Positions 9,032-17,900 of a DNA stretch of 64,000 nt are shown piece after piece. Position numbers and translations under genes: made by a program. Source of the stretch: Ralstonia sp. 25mfcol4.1 (GTDB lineage: Bacteria > Pseudomonadota > Gammaproteobacteria > Burkholderiales > Burkholderiaceae); the NCBI RefSeq assembly GCF_900104095.1, contig NZ_FNJO01000010.1, positions 20,231-84,230 on the forward strand. The letters are read 5' to 3'. Every line of letters begins with the position of its first letter. The first letter of the stretch is position 1. The notes under the pieces are model-generated. The model had not been told where the DNA came from. It searched no databases and was given only the letters and a program-made list of their open reading frames with translations.

Positions 9032-9322
9032 TCAGGCCGCCAGGGCCTCGGGCTCCTTCAGCGTAGGCCGCTCGTCAGTGAATTCGGCGTCAACGATTTC
9101 CAGGTCCACGCCATGGGCCACGCGCCGCACGAACAGCTCCAGCAATTCCACCGTATCAGCTTGGCAGATGAGCCGCGCGACGTTGGCGCGGCCGGCATCG
9201 AACGACATCTGCTGAAGCGACAGGCCCGTACGACGGGCATTGGCCAGCACCCATTCCAGACTGCCGAAGGTGTCGCTCAGGGTGGAGCGGTCGAGTCGCA
9301 GGGCAAGATGAAGGGCGGGCAT
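9032..9322 (-). CDS. Small ACT-like protein, possible acetolactate synthase regulatory subunit relative
   Basis: 96 aa if started at ATG 9322, behind GGAAC; a longer start at 9430 is possible but would add a segment that does not look conserved. The whole protein has the beta-alpha-beta-beta-alpha-beta rhythm of an ACT domain: LHLALRL strand, a helix containing LEWVLANARR, LSLQQMSFD, ANVARLICQ strand, ELLELFVRRVAHG helix, and VDLEIVDAEF. This is close in layout to IlvM-type small subunits. No large acetolactate synthase subunit is nearby; its neighbours are metR and an Lrp regulator. A free-standing amino-acid-sensing role is an inference. Confidence 0.6.
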   Translation of the reverse strand: MPALHLALRLDRSTLSDTFGSLEWVLANARRTGLSLQQMSFDAGRANVARLICQADTVELLELFVRRVAHGVDLEIVDAEFTDERPTLKEPEALAA

Positions 9323-9374
9323 GGCGGGTTCCGGGTGGCGCATTGGAGGATGCGATGTGATTCGCAAGGAGTCC

Positions 9375-9386
9375 GGTAAATTTACC
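9375..9386. promoter_or_regulatory. Palindromic operator candidate
   Basis: GGTAAATTTACC is a perfect 12-bp palindrome with an AT-rich centre, in the gap between the ACT-like gene and the divergent Lrp-family gene. A related half, GGTAAAT, recurs at about 9471-9477, closer to the regulator start. AT-centred palindromes of this kind suit Lrp/AsnC binding and autoregulation; the regulator is inferred from position. Confidence 0.45.
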
Positions 9387-9499
9387 AGCCATGCCGCAAA
9401 ATTGGCTTCCGAAATTTCTTCGATCGGCATCCGATAGGAGAATAATTCACCTTAATGATGTAAATTGACGGGTAAATCATCCTCAGCCCTCGGATTGCC

Positions 9500-9970
9500 G
9501 TGACAAACGTTCCCAAACTTGATGACATCGACCGCCGCATCCTGCGCGAGCTGCGCCGCGATGGGCGAATCTCCAACGCCAAGCTGGCCGAGCGGGTGGG
9601 GCTGTCCGCCACGCCCTGCTGGAACCGGGTCAAGGCGCTGGAGGACGCTGGGGTGATTGGCGGCTACGCGGCGCTGCTGAACCAGAAGGCGCTGGGACTG
9701 CCGGATACCGTGCTGATCGAGGTCACGCTGGACCGTCACGACGACGATATGCTGCACCGCTTCGGCGAGGCGCTGGCCGAATTGCCAGAAGTGCTGGAGG
9801 CCCATCTGCTGACGGGCGAGTACGACTACCTGATCAAGGTGGCCGTGGCAGGAACGGAGGGCTATGAGGAATTCCTGCGCCACAAGCTCTACAAGCTGCC
9901 GGGCCTGCGGCACAGCCATTCCACGTTCGTGCTACGCACGCTGAAGCGCGAGCTTTCGGTTGAGCCCTGA
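9500..9970 (+). CDS. Lrp/AsnC family regulator
   Basis: 156 aa. The N-terminal helix-turn-helix (about 7-60: LDDIDRRILRELRRDGRIS, VGLSATPCWNRVKALED) and the C-terminal RAM/ACT-type domain (about 65-150: HLLTGEYDYLIKV, LPGLRHSHSTFVLRTLK) are complete. These proteins bind an amino acid in the C-terminal domain and act as octamers or dimers on nearby operons. It is divergent from the ACT-like gene and converges with the EamA exporter, either of which may be its target. Confidence 0.92.
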   Translation: MTNVPKLDDIDRRILRELRRDGRISNAKLAERVGLSATPCWNRVKALEDAGVIGGYAALLNQKALGLPDTVLIEVTLDRHDDDMLHRFGEALAELPEVLEAHLLTGEYDYLIKVAVAGTEGYEEFLRHKLYKLPGLRHSHSTFVLRTLKRELSVEP

Positions 9971-9988
9971 CAAGCGCGATCCGCGCGA

Positions 9989-10915
9989 TCAGCGCGACGC
10001 CAGGCGGCCCAACCGCGGCGCCAGCGCAGTGGTTACCACGCCCAGCGCGATCAATCCAAGGCCGATCGACAGATCCGCCGAAATCCGCTCGTGCCAGGCC
10101 ACGGCGGACAGCACCAGCCCCAGCAGCGGCACGCCCAGCATGGCGATGGACGTGGCCGCAGGCGGCAGCGACTGCGTGACGTTGAGCACCACGATAAACG
10201 TCAGGGCCGTGGCCAGCGGACCAGTGTACAGGACGGCGGGCCAGATTTCACCGATGGCGGCCAGGTCGGGCGCTCCGTCCCGCAACAGGGCCAGCAGCAC
10301 CAGCGGCACCGTCGCCACCGCGCATTCCCACGGAATCATGTCGGCACCGAGCCGCACGTGACGGTGGGCCCGCAGGTGGATGATGCTGACCGACCAGGCC
10401 AGCGACGCACCGAGCAGCATCGTCAGGCCCATGACCGTGTGCAGTTCCCAGCCGCCCAGCGCTGGGGCGACGATCACCCCGATGCCGGCGTAGCTGAAGC
10501 CGGTGGCCAGCCATTGCCAGCGCGACGGCCGCTCGCCCAGCACCAGCGACGACAGCGGAATGACCCAGATGGCCGTGGCGTAGGCCACCACCGAGGCGCG
10601 TCCCGGCGCCACATATTGCAGCGCCCACAATGCCAGCGCGGTAAAGGCGGCCATCTGCAGCAAGCCGACACTGAACACCAGCGGCCATTCCTCGCGCGAC
10701 GGCAGGCGCAGCCGCTTGAGCGCGCCCAGCACGACAAGGCTGATCAGGGCAGCCGAGCCGAAGCGCAGCGCGGCAAACCATAACGGGCTGACGTGCGACA
10801 GTCCGAATTTCATGACGGGCCAATTGCCGCCCCAGATGATGACGGCGCCAATCAACGGCAGAAATGACTTGAAGGAGGCAGCACGTGCGCTGCCGGCGGG
10901 AGCAATGACGGACAT
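9989..10915 (-). CDS. EamA/DMT-superfamily transporter
   Basis: 308 aa from ATG 10915; a GTG at 10951 would add 12 polar residues. It is an inner-membrane protein with about ten hydrophobic segments in two EamA repeats (about 20-150 and 165-300), starting FLPLIGAVIIWGGNWPVMKFG. The family exports amino acids, metabolites or drugs. It is divergent from a second Lrp-type regulator at 11075 across a 159-base gap, a common arrangement for amino-acid exporters, so control by that regulator is likely. The substrate is not predictable. Confidence 0.9.
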   Translation of the reverse strand: MSVIAPAGSARAASFKSFLPLIGAVIIWGGNWPVMKFGLSHVSPLWFAALRFGSAALISLVVLGALKRLRLPSREEWPLVFSVGLLQMAAFTALALWALQYVAPGRASVVAYATAIWVIPLSSLVLGERPSRWQWLATGFSYAGIGVIVAPALGGWELHTVMGLTMLLGASLAWSVSIIHLRAHRHVRLGADMIPWECAVATVPLVLLALLRDGAPDLAAIGEIWPAVLYTGPLATALTFIVVLNVTQSLPPAATSIAMLGVPLLGLVLSAVAWHERISADLSIGLGLIALGVVTTALAPRLGRLASR

Positions 10916-11074
10916 GAAATCGTGGGGTGTCGGAGCGGGCCGGCGAGTCACCGAATGACTCGCCGAATGTCCAAAAGTCTACGATTCATTGCACCGCAGC
11001 ATTGTCCGGATCACTTCGTCATGAACGGCCGATACAGCATAGAATGCCGGCAAACATGACTACCGAAGCCGAAC

Positions 11075-11545
11075 ATGCTGGACATCGATCTGGACGCCAC
11101 TGACATCCGTATCCTGGGGGAATTGCAGCGCGACGGCAGCCTGACCAATGTGGAATTGGCCAGCCGTATCAATCTGTCGCCGTCGCCGTGCCTGGCCCGC
11201 GTGAAGCGCCTGGAAAAGATTGGCGTGATCTCGCGTCGCGTGACACTGCTGGATGCCCGGCGGCTGGGCCTGAAGGTGGTGGTGTTCATCTCCGTGTCGC
11301 TGGACAAACAGCGACGCGAAACACTCGATACGTTCGAGCGCAAGATCGGCGCGCTGCCGCAGGTGATGGAGTGCTACCTGATGTCGGGCGATGCCGATTA
11401 CCTGTTGCGCGTGGTGGTGCCCGACGTGGAGGCATTGGAGCGGCTGATCATCGACCAGATCACGCGCATTCCTGGCGTCGCCAGCATCCGGTCGAGCTTT
11501 GCCCTGAAACAGGTGCTCTACAGTACCGCGCTGCCGCTCGGATGA
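11075..11545 (+). CDS. Lrp/AsnC family regulator
   Basis: 156 aa with a helix-turn-helix at about 8-60 ([31 protein letters not shown]) and a RAM domain at about 65-150 ([35 protein letters not shown]). It is a paralogue of the regulator at 9500, though clearly diverged. Its position divergent to the EamA exporter suggests it activates that exporter in response to an amino acid. The + strand antiporter gene follows after 85 bases. Confidence 0.92.
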   Translation: MLDIDLDATDIRILGELQRDGSLTNVELASRINLSPSPCLARVKRLEKIGVISRRVTLLDARRLGLKVVVFISVSLDKQRRETLDTFERKIGALPQVMECYLMSGDADYLLRVVVPDVEALERLIIDQITRIPGVASIRSSFALKQVLYSTALPLG

Positions 11546-11630
11546 GTGCAGTCATCGGCACTGCCGTATCATCGCGGGTTCGCCCGCGGGCCGCCGCCCA
11601 ACACGCATCAAGCCATACCCAAGACGCCCC

Positions 11631-12857
11631 ATGAATCCGTCCGCGCTAAATCCCGCTTCCATTTTCTTCGTGCAGGCCTGCCTGGTCGTGGGTGTGCCGC
11701 TGGTGTTGTGGCGCGGCCTGCGCATGGGCGGCATCGTGCCCCTGGTCGTGATGCAGATCGCTGGCGGCATCGTGCTCGGGCCGTCGGTGCTAGGGGCGCT
11801 CTGGCCCGACAGCTGGCACGTGGTGTTCGGCGCGCAGAAGCTCACCGCGCTGTCGGGGCTGCAATGGCTGGCGGTGGTACTGTTTGCGTTCCTGTCGGGG
11901 CTGCACGTTGGCGGCCCGGAGGCCCGGGGCCTGCGCCGTATCGCCCTGTGGGCCGCGCCGGGCTGCGTTGCGCTGCCGTTCGTGCTGGGTGTGGGCGCCG
12001 GTTATGTGCTCGGCGCCTGGCGCCCGACGTTGGCGGGTGAGGCGGCCACTCCCTGGCAGTTCGCCATTGCCGTGGGCGTGTCGATGGCGGTCACAGCGTT
12101 GCCGGTGCTCGGCGCCATCCTGCGCGAGATGAAGCTGACCGATTCCACGGCCGGACGCCTGGCGCTGGCCTGTTCGGCGTTCAGCGATGCCGCGATATGG
12201 ATCGTGCTGTCATGCATCCTGGCCAGCACCGGCCAGGCCGCCGCGCAGCCGCTGAAGCTGGTGATCGGCGGCGCCATCTATCTGGCCGTGATGTTCGCGC
12301 TGGTACGGCCGTTACTGGCGCGCTGGCTGCCGGCCATGCGTGGGCACGATGCGCGGCTGGCGGCGGTGGTGGTGCTGATTTTTGCGTCGGCATGCACGTC
12401 GGAGCTGATCGGCCTGCACTACATCCTTGGCGGGTTCCTCGCAGGCGTGGTGCTGCCGCGCCAACTGGCCGCCGATATCGGCAGGCAGCTGGAGCCCACC
12501 ACCGTGGTGGTGCTGATGCCGTTCTTCTTCCTCATGACCGGACTGCGGACCGATCTCAATACGGCCGGGACCGACGCGCTGATCGTCTTTGCCCTGACGA
12601 CGGTGGTGGCCGTGGTCGGCAAGATGGCGGGCACTGCGCTGCCGGCACGATGGGCCGGTCTGGGCCGGCGCGATGCCTGGGCGGCTGGCGCACTGGCGCA
12701 GACCAAGGGCCTGATGGAAGTGGTGGTGCTGGCCATCCTGCTGGAAAACCGCCTGATCAGCACGCCGGCGTTCTCCGGCCTGCTACTGATGGCACTGGCC
12801 ACCACGGTACTGGCCAAGCCGTTCACGCTCGCCGCCCTGCGGATGCGCGAGGACTGA
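11631..12857 (+). CDS. CPA2-type cation/proton antiporter
   Basis: 408 aa, an inner-membrane protein with about 12 hydrophobic segments covering nearly the whole length. It matches the Na+/H+ exchanger domain of the CPA2 (Kef/NapA-like) family: IAGGIVLGPSVLG in the first inverted repeat, LGGFLAGVVLP, and FFFLMTGLRTDL. There is no C-terminal RCK/TrkA-N domain, so unlike KefB/KefC it is not regulated by nucleotides or glutathione through that module. The transported ion (K+ or Na+) cannot be told. It converges with the uracil-DNA glycosylase-family gene four bases downstream. Confidence 0.88.
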   Translation: MNPSALNPASIFFVQACLVVGVPLVLWRGLRMGGIVPLVVMQIAGGIVLGPSVLGALWPDSWHVVFGAQKLTALSGLQWLAVVLFAFLSGLHVGGPEARGLRRIALWAAPGCVALPFVLGVGAGYVLGAWRPTLAGEAATPWQFAIAVGVSMAVTALPVLGAILREMKLTDSTAGRLALACSAFSDAAIWIVLSCILASTGQAAAQPLKLVIGGAIYLAVMFALVRPLLARWLPAMRGHDARLAAVVVLIFASACTSELIGLHYILGGFLAGVVLPRQLAADIGRQLEPTTVVVLMPFFFLMTGLRTDLNTAGTDALIVFALTTVVAVVGKMAGTALPARWAGLGRRDAWAAGALAQTKGLMEVVVLAILLENRLISTPAFSGLLLMALATTVLAKPFTLAALRMRED

Positions 12858-12861
12858 GGCT

Positions 12862-13476
12862 TCAGCGCGACAACCGCGCCCGCACGGCTACCTGCAGCGC
12901 AGGCAGCAGCGCCGACTCGAACCACGGGTGCTGGCGCATCCAGAGCACCACGCGCCAAGACGGGTGGGGCAGCGGAAACACGTTAGGGCCGAAATTTCGG
13001 AAATCGGCTACCAGTTCGGTCATGGACCGCTTTGGCCGCGCCGGCTGCTTCGGCAGATAGGCGGCCTGGGCATAGGTGCCGACCAGCAGGGTCAGGCGGT
13101 TGTCGGGCAGGCAGGCCAGTACGCGTTCGTGCCAGAGCGGCGCGCATTCGCGCCGGGGCGGCAGGTCGCCGCTCTTGCCCTTGCCGGGGTAGCAAAACCC
13201 CATCGGCATGATGGCGATGCGCGAGGCGTCGTAGAAATCGTCTCGGGTCACCCCCATCCACGACCGCAGCCGGTCGCCGCTCGGATCATCGAACGGCACG
13301 CCACTGGCATGCACGCGCGAACCGGGCGCCTGGCTGATCACCACGATCCGGGACGTGGCGCTGAACTGCACCACGGGGCGCGGCCCGGCCGGCAGCTCGG
13401 CGGCGCAATGGGTGCAGGCGGCGATCTCGCGCTGCAGGGTCTGTATGGCACCCTGTGCGCGTTGTGGAGACTTCAT
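12862..13476 (-). CDS. Uracil-DNA glycosylase superfamily protein
   Basis: 204 aa. Residues about 40-190 carry the superfamily fold: [13 protein letters not shown] near residue 47 replaces the usual GEAPG active-site loop, and PLPHPSWR near residue 172 is the second catalytic loop. A CTHC pair at about residues 21-24 lies where family 4 enzymes begin their iron-sulfur ligands, but the later cysteines of that cluster are not obvious. Proteins of this subgroup are widespread in proteobacteria, and excision of uracil has not been shown for most of them. It is divergent from msrA with a 68-base gap. Confidence 0.85.
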   Translation of the reverse strand: MKSPQRAQGAIQTLQREIAACTHCAAELPAGPRPVVQFSATSRIVVISQAPGSRVHASGVPFDDPSGDRLRSWMGVTRDDFYDASRIAIMPMGFCYPGKGKSGDLPPRRECAPLWHERVLACLPDNRLTLLVGTYAQAAYLPKQPARPKRSMTELVADFRNFGPNVFPLPHPSWRVVLWMRQHPWFESALLPALQVAVRARLSR

Positions 13477-13544
13477 GGTGGTCAGCGAGTTTCGTGGGGT
13501 ATGCGTATATTACGAGGCTCGATGTATTGCGATGGAATATCACG

Positions 13545-14051
13545 ATGACCACACAAACCGAAACCGCGATTCTGGCCGGTGGCTGCTTCTGGGGCATGCA
13601 GGACCTGCTGCGCCGCTACCCCGGCGTGCTGACCACGCGCGTTGGCTACACCGGGGGCGACGTGCCAAACGCCACCTACCGCAATCACGGCACGCACGCC
13701 GAAGGCATCGAGATCGTGTTCGATCCGAAGCAGATCAGCTATCGCCAGATTCTTGAGTTCTTCTTCCAGATCCACGACCCCACGACGAAGAACCGCCAGG
13801 GCAACGATATCGGCACCAGCTACCGTTCCGCGATCTTCTACCTCGACGACGAGCAGAAGAAGGTGGCCGAGCAGACCGCGGCCGACGTTGACGCGTCTGG
13901 CTTGTGGCCGGGCAAGGTCGTGACGGAAATCGCCCCCGCCGGGCCGTTCTGGGAGGCCGAACCCGAGCATCAGGATTACCTGGAGCGCATTCCGAACGGC
14001 TATACCTGTCACTTCATCCGTCCGGGCTGGAAACTGCCGCAGCGCGGGTAA
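13545..14051 (+). CDS. msrA: Peptide methionine sulfoxide reductase A
   Basis: 168 aa from ATG 13545; the frame is open for 30 codons more but without a start context. It reduces S-methionine sulfoxide in proteins using thioredoxin. The catalytic Cys14 sits in AGGCFWG, with conserved downstream motifs [19 protein letters not shown] and [10 protein letters not shown]. There is no signal peptide, so it acts in the cytoplasm. No recycling cysteine is visible near the C-terminus, which suggests a one- or two-cysteine short form. It converges with the toxin-antitoxin operon. Confidence 0.97.
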   Translation: MTTQTETAILAGGCFWGMQDLLRRYPGVLTTRVGYTGGDVPNATYRNHGTHAEGIEIVFDPKQISYRQILEFFFQIHDPTTKNRQGNDIGTSYRSAIFYLDDEQKKVAEQTAADVDASGLWPGKVVTEIAPAGPFWEAEPEHQDYLERIPNGYTCHFIRPGWKLPQRG

Positions 14052-14066
14052 CCGGTCCAGGCAGGC

Positions 14067-14447
14067 TCAGGCGGGCCGGTCTTCCACCAGCAAGTCCAGC
14101 GGTACCGCCAGCGCGGTGGCCAGGGCGCGCAGCACATCCACGCTGCCGTCGCGCCTGCGGTTTTCGATCTGGCTCAGGTAGGGCTTGCTGACGCCGGCCG
14201 TGGTGGCCAGCGCGTCCTGCGTCAGCCGGCGATGGTCGCGCCACGCCTTGATCGGGTGGTCGCCCGCGAGCAGGGCGTCGAGCACGGCAGCAGGAATCCG
14301 GAAACCGTCGTCGGCGGCCATGGCGGCGTCGTGGATCCGGACATCTTCCATGGCTTCAAACAGGTGCTGGACGCGCTCCCACAGGTCGATCGGAACGATC
14401 GCATATTCCCGGTTGCCTTCGCGCTGGATGAACTGTATCGCGGTCAT
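14067..14447 (-). CDS. XRE-family antitoxin
   Basis: 126 aa. The C-terminal half (about 62-120: RLTQDALATTAGVSKPYLSQIE) is a Cro/C1-type helix-turn-helix with a strong recognition helix. The N-terminal half contains YAIVPIDLWERVQHLFEAMED, resembling the conserved segment of Phd/YefM-type or related antitoxins that contacts the toxin. It starts four bases inside the toxin stop (ATGA overlap), so translation is coupled. The order toxin first, antitoxin second is that of HigBA-like systems. It should neutralise the toxin and repress the operon through the palindrome at 14712. Confidence 0.88.
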   Translation of the reverse strand: MTAIQFIQREGNREYAIVPIDLWERVQHLFEAMEDVRIHDAAMAADDGFRIPAAVLDALLAGDHPIKAWRDHRRLTQDALATTAGVSKPYLSQIENRRRDGSVDVLRALATALAVPLDLLVEDRPA

Positions 14448-14704
14448 TGGTATGCACTCCCACGTGGTTTGACGGTCAGCACGACGACCACCAGTTGCCC
14501 GGCTTCGATCCGGTACAAAACCCGCCAGTCGCCAACGCGCAGCCGAAAGGCGTCCCGGCCCATCAGCTTGCGTACGTTCTGGTTCGGCGCATAAGGGTCC
14601 GCTGCCAGCAGACCTACCTTGGCCCGGATGTTGCGGGCCACGTTTCGTGGCATCGACAGCAACTGCTGTGTAGCCTCTCTGGTGAACTCGATCTCGTGCT
14701 GCAT
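14444..14704 (-). CDS. RelE/ParE-superfamily toxin
   Basis: 86 aa. The sequence follows the RelE fold: FTREATQQLLSMP helix, NIRAKVGLLAADP, then VRKLMGRDAFRLRVGDWRVL and the basic tail VKPRGSAY. RelE-like members cleave mRNA on the ribosome and ParE-like members poison gyrase; the Arg-rich RLRVGDWRV strand and the short tail favour a RelE/HigB-type nuclease, but this is an inference. It is the first gene of a two-gene operon and overlaps the antitoxin by four bases. Confidence 0.88.
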   Translation of the reverse strand: MQHEIEFTREATQQLLSMPRNVARNIRAKVGLLAADPYAPNQNVRKLMGRDAFRLRVGDWRVLYRIEAGQLVVVVLTVKPRGSAYQ

Positions 14705-14711
14705 CCCGATG

Positions 14712-14726
14712 TTAGCGTATTGCTAA
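14712..14726. promoter_or_regulatory. Operator of the toxin-antitoxin operon
   Basis: TTAGC-GTATT-GCTAA is a perfect inverted repeat eight bases upstream of the toxin start, in an AT-rich patch that also carries possible -10 sequences. Its placement is typical for autorepression by the XRE antitoxin, alone or with toxin. Confidence 0.6.
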
Positions 14727-14962
14727 TATTATGCAAACCATGTTTGCTCAATTCGGGGGCGACTTGAACGTGGGCATGCATTCTCGCGCAAGATCCGGTT
14801 GCAGTGACACGCGGTTTCCGAAATCAGAATTGTCTGCTGGCTGTCAGGAAGCCTGTACGTTTATACAGTATAGTTAGGGCACTTCCGCGCCCGCGTGGCG
14901 TGGTGAAAGCCATCCAAAGAACATTAAGTTCCGCATCCAACTCACTGATTCGAGGCAGGAAA

Positions 14963-17900
14963 TTGTCACATTCCGGTACGATCCGCATTCGCGGTGCCCG
15001 TCAGCACAATCTCAAGAACGTTGATCTCGACCTGCACACCGGGCAAATGACCGTGGTGACGGGGCCGTCGGGGTCGGGCAAGTCGAGCCTGGTGTTCGAC
15101 ACGCTGTACGCCGAAGGCCAACGCCGCTATGTGGAGACCTTCAGTGCCTATGCGCGCCAGTTCCTCGACCGCATGGACCGGCCGCAGGTGGACAAGGTGG
15201 ACGGCGTGCCGCCCGCCATCGCCATCGACCAGACCAACCCGGTGCGCAGCTCGCGGTCGACCGTGGGCACGATGACCGAGCTCAACGACCACCTGAAACT
15301 GCTGTACGCGCGTGCGGCCGAGCTTTTCGACAAGCAGACCGCGCTGCCGGTGCGACACGACTCGCCCGAGACGATCTACGCCGAACTGCTGGCCCGCACG
15401 GCCGCCGGCCAGCCGTTTGCCGATGCCCGGCTGGTGGTGACGTTTCCGGTGGAACTGCCGGAATCGGCCACCGAGGACGAAGTGACGCAATGGCTGTCGG
15501 TCAGCGGCTATACGCGCGTGCACGGGCAGCGCATCGTCGAATCGCCAACTGGCAATCGCAAGGTGCTCGATGTGGTGGCGGACCGCTTCCGCATCGGCAA
15601 CGTCGAAAAGGCGCGCGCGATCGAGGCCATCGAGGCATCGCTGAAGCGGGGCGGCGGCCGGGTCAGCGTCAATGTGGTGACCGACGAGGGCGACGGTCCG
15701 GTGTGGAAGTTCTCCACGGGACTGCACAGCCCCGAGAGCGATATCCGCTATGCAGACCCGCAGTCGGCGCTGTTCTCGTTCAATTCCGCCTACGGGGCCT
15801 GCGAGACCTGCCGTGGGTTTGGCCGGGTAATCGGCGTGGATCTGGGCCTGGTGATCCCGGACGGGCGCAAGTCGCTGCGCGACGGGGCGATCAAGCCGAT
15901 GCAGACGCCGGCCTGGAAGGAATGCCAGGACGACCTGATGCGCTATGCGGCCAAGGCCGGCATTCCGCGCGACCTGGCGTGGAACCAGCTCAGCGAGGCC
16001 GAGCAGCACTGGGTGATTCACGGGTCGCCTGACTGGAATGGCCAGTGGAACAAGCAGTGGTACGGCGTGATGCGGTTCTTCAACTACCTGGAGTCGAAGG
16101 CCTACAAGATGCACATCCGCGTGCTGCTGTCGAAATACCGCAGCTACACGCCGTGCGAAACCTGCTGCGGCGCGCGCCTGAAGACTGAAGCCCTGCTGTG
16201 GCGCCTGGGCAGCAAGGACAACGCCGACGCCGTGCTGGCGCCGGCCAGCCGCTTCCTGCCGAAGGGCGTGGACTGGAACCGCGCCCAACTGGAAAGCCTG
16301 CCGGGTTTGACCGTCCACGACCTGATGCTGATGCCGATTGCGCGCATCCGCCGCTTTTTCGACGACCTGACCCTGTCGAGCGCCTTGCTAGACGATGCGC
16401 TGAAGCTGCTGCTGGCCGAAGTCCGCACGCGGCTGAAGTACCTGTGCGACGTGGGCCTGGGCTATCTGACACTGGATCGCCAGAGCCGCACGCTGTCGGG
16501 CGGCGAGGTGCAGCGGATCAACCTCACCACCGCGCTGGGCACCTCGCTGGTCAACACGCTGTTCGTGCTGGACGAGCCCAGCATCGGCCTGCATCCGCGC
16601 GACCTGAACCGCATCGTCGAAGCCATGCACCGGCTGCGCGATGCCGGCAATACGCTGGTGGTGGTGGAACACGACCCGTCGGTGATGCTGGCGGCCGACC
16701 GCCTGATCGACATGGGGCCCGGCCCCGGCGAGCGCGGCGGGTCGATCATCTTCGACGGCACGCCGGACACCATCCGCAAGGAACCGACGCTGACGGGCGA
16801 CTACCTGGGCGGCCGCCGGCGCGTGACCGATGCCACCGACTGGCGCCTGCGGCCCGTGGACGACACCACGCCGCGCCTGAAGCTGGAAGGGGCCACGGAG
16901 CACAACCTCAAGGATGTGACCGTCGAGATCCCGCTGAACCGGCTGGTCTGCGTGACCGGCGTGTCGGGTTCGGGCAAGTCCACCCTGCTGCAGGATGTGC
17001 TGTATCCGGCCATGGCGCGTCACTTCGGCAAGGCCACGGAATCGCCGGGGGCATTCCGCGAGCTGGTGGGTGCCGATCTGGTCGATGACGTGGTCTTTGT
17101 CGACCAGTCTCCCATCGGCAAGACCGCGCGTTCCAACCCGGCCAGCTACGTGGGTGCGTTCGACGAGATCCGCAAGCTGTTTGCCAAGGCGCCGCTGGCG
17201 CTGCAGCGCGGCTACACGGCAGGCACGTTCAGCTTCAACTCGGGCGACGGCCGTTGCCCCACCTGCGGCGGCTCGGGCTTCGAGCACGTGGAGATGCAGT
17301 TCCTTTCCGATGTCTACCTGCGCTGCCCGGACTGCGACGGCACGCGCTATCGCGCCGAAGTGCTCGAAGTGAAAATCGAGCGCGCCGCACGTGGCCAGGC
17401 GCCGCGCACGCTTAGCGTGGCCGATGTGCTGGAACTGACCGTCAGCGAGGCGACGGCGTTGTTCGAGGGCGATGCGGCCGTGTTGCGCGTGCTGGCGCCG
17501 ATTGCCGACGTGGGCCTGGAATACGTGAAGCTGGGCCAGCCGGTGCCGACGCTGTCGGGCGGCGAGGCGCAGCGCCTGAAGCTGGCCGGCTTCCTGGCCG
17601 AAACAGCCGCCGCGCAGCCGGTGAAGAACCGCAAGGCGGTGGTGCTGCCCAAGCGGCTGTTCATGTTCGACGAACCGACCACCGGGCTGCACTTCGACGA
17701 TATCGCCAAGTTGATGCGCGCGTTCGGCAAGCTGCTGGACGGCGGCCACTCGCTGATCGTGATCGAGCACAACCTGGACGTGATCCGAGCGTCCGACTGG
17801 ATCGTCGATCTGGGCCCCGAAGGCGGGGATGCCGGGGGCGAGGTCCTCTGCGTGGGCACGCCCGACATGGTCAAGGGCTGCGCCGACTCGCATACCGGCC

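Noticed and set aside
9989..10951. GTG start at 10951 for the EamA gene
   Set aside because: It would add 12 polar residues before the first membrane helix with no better ribosome site than ATG 10915.
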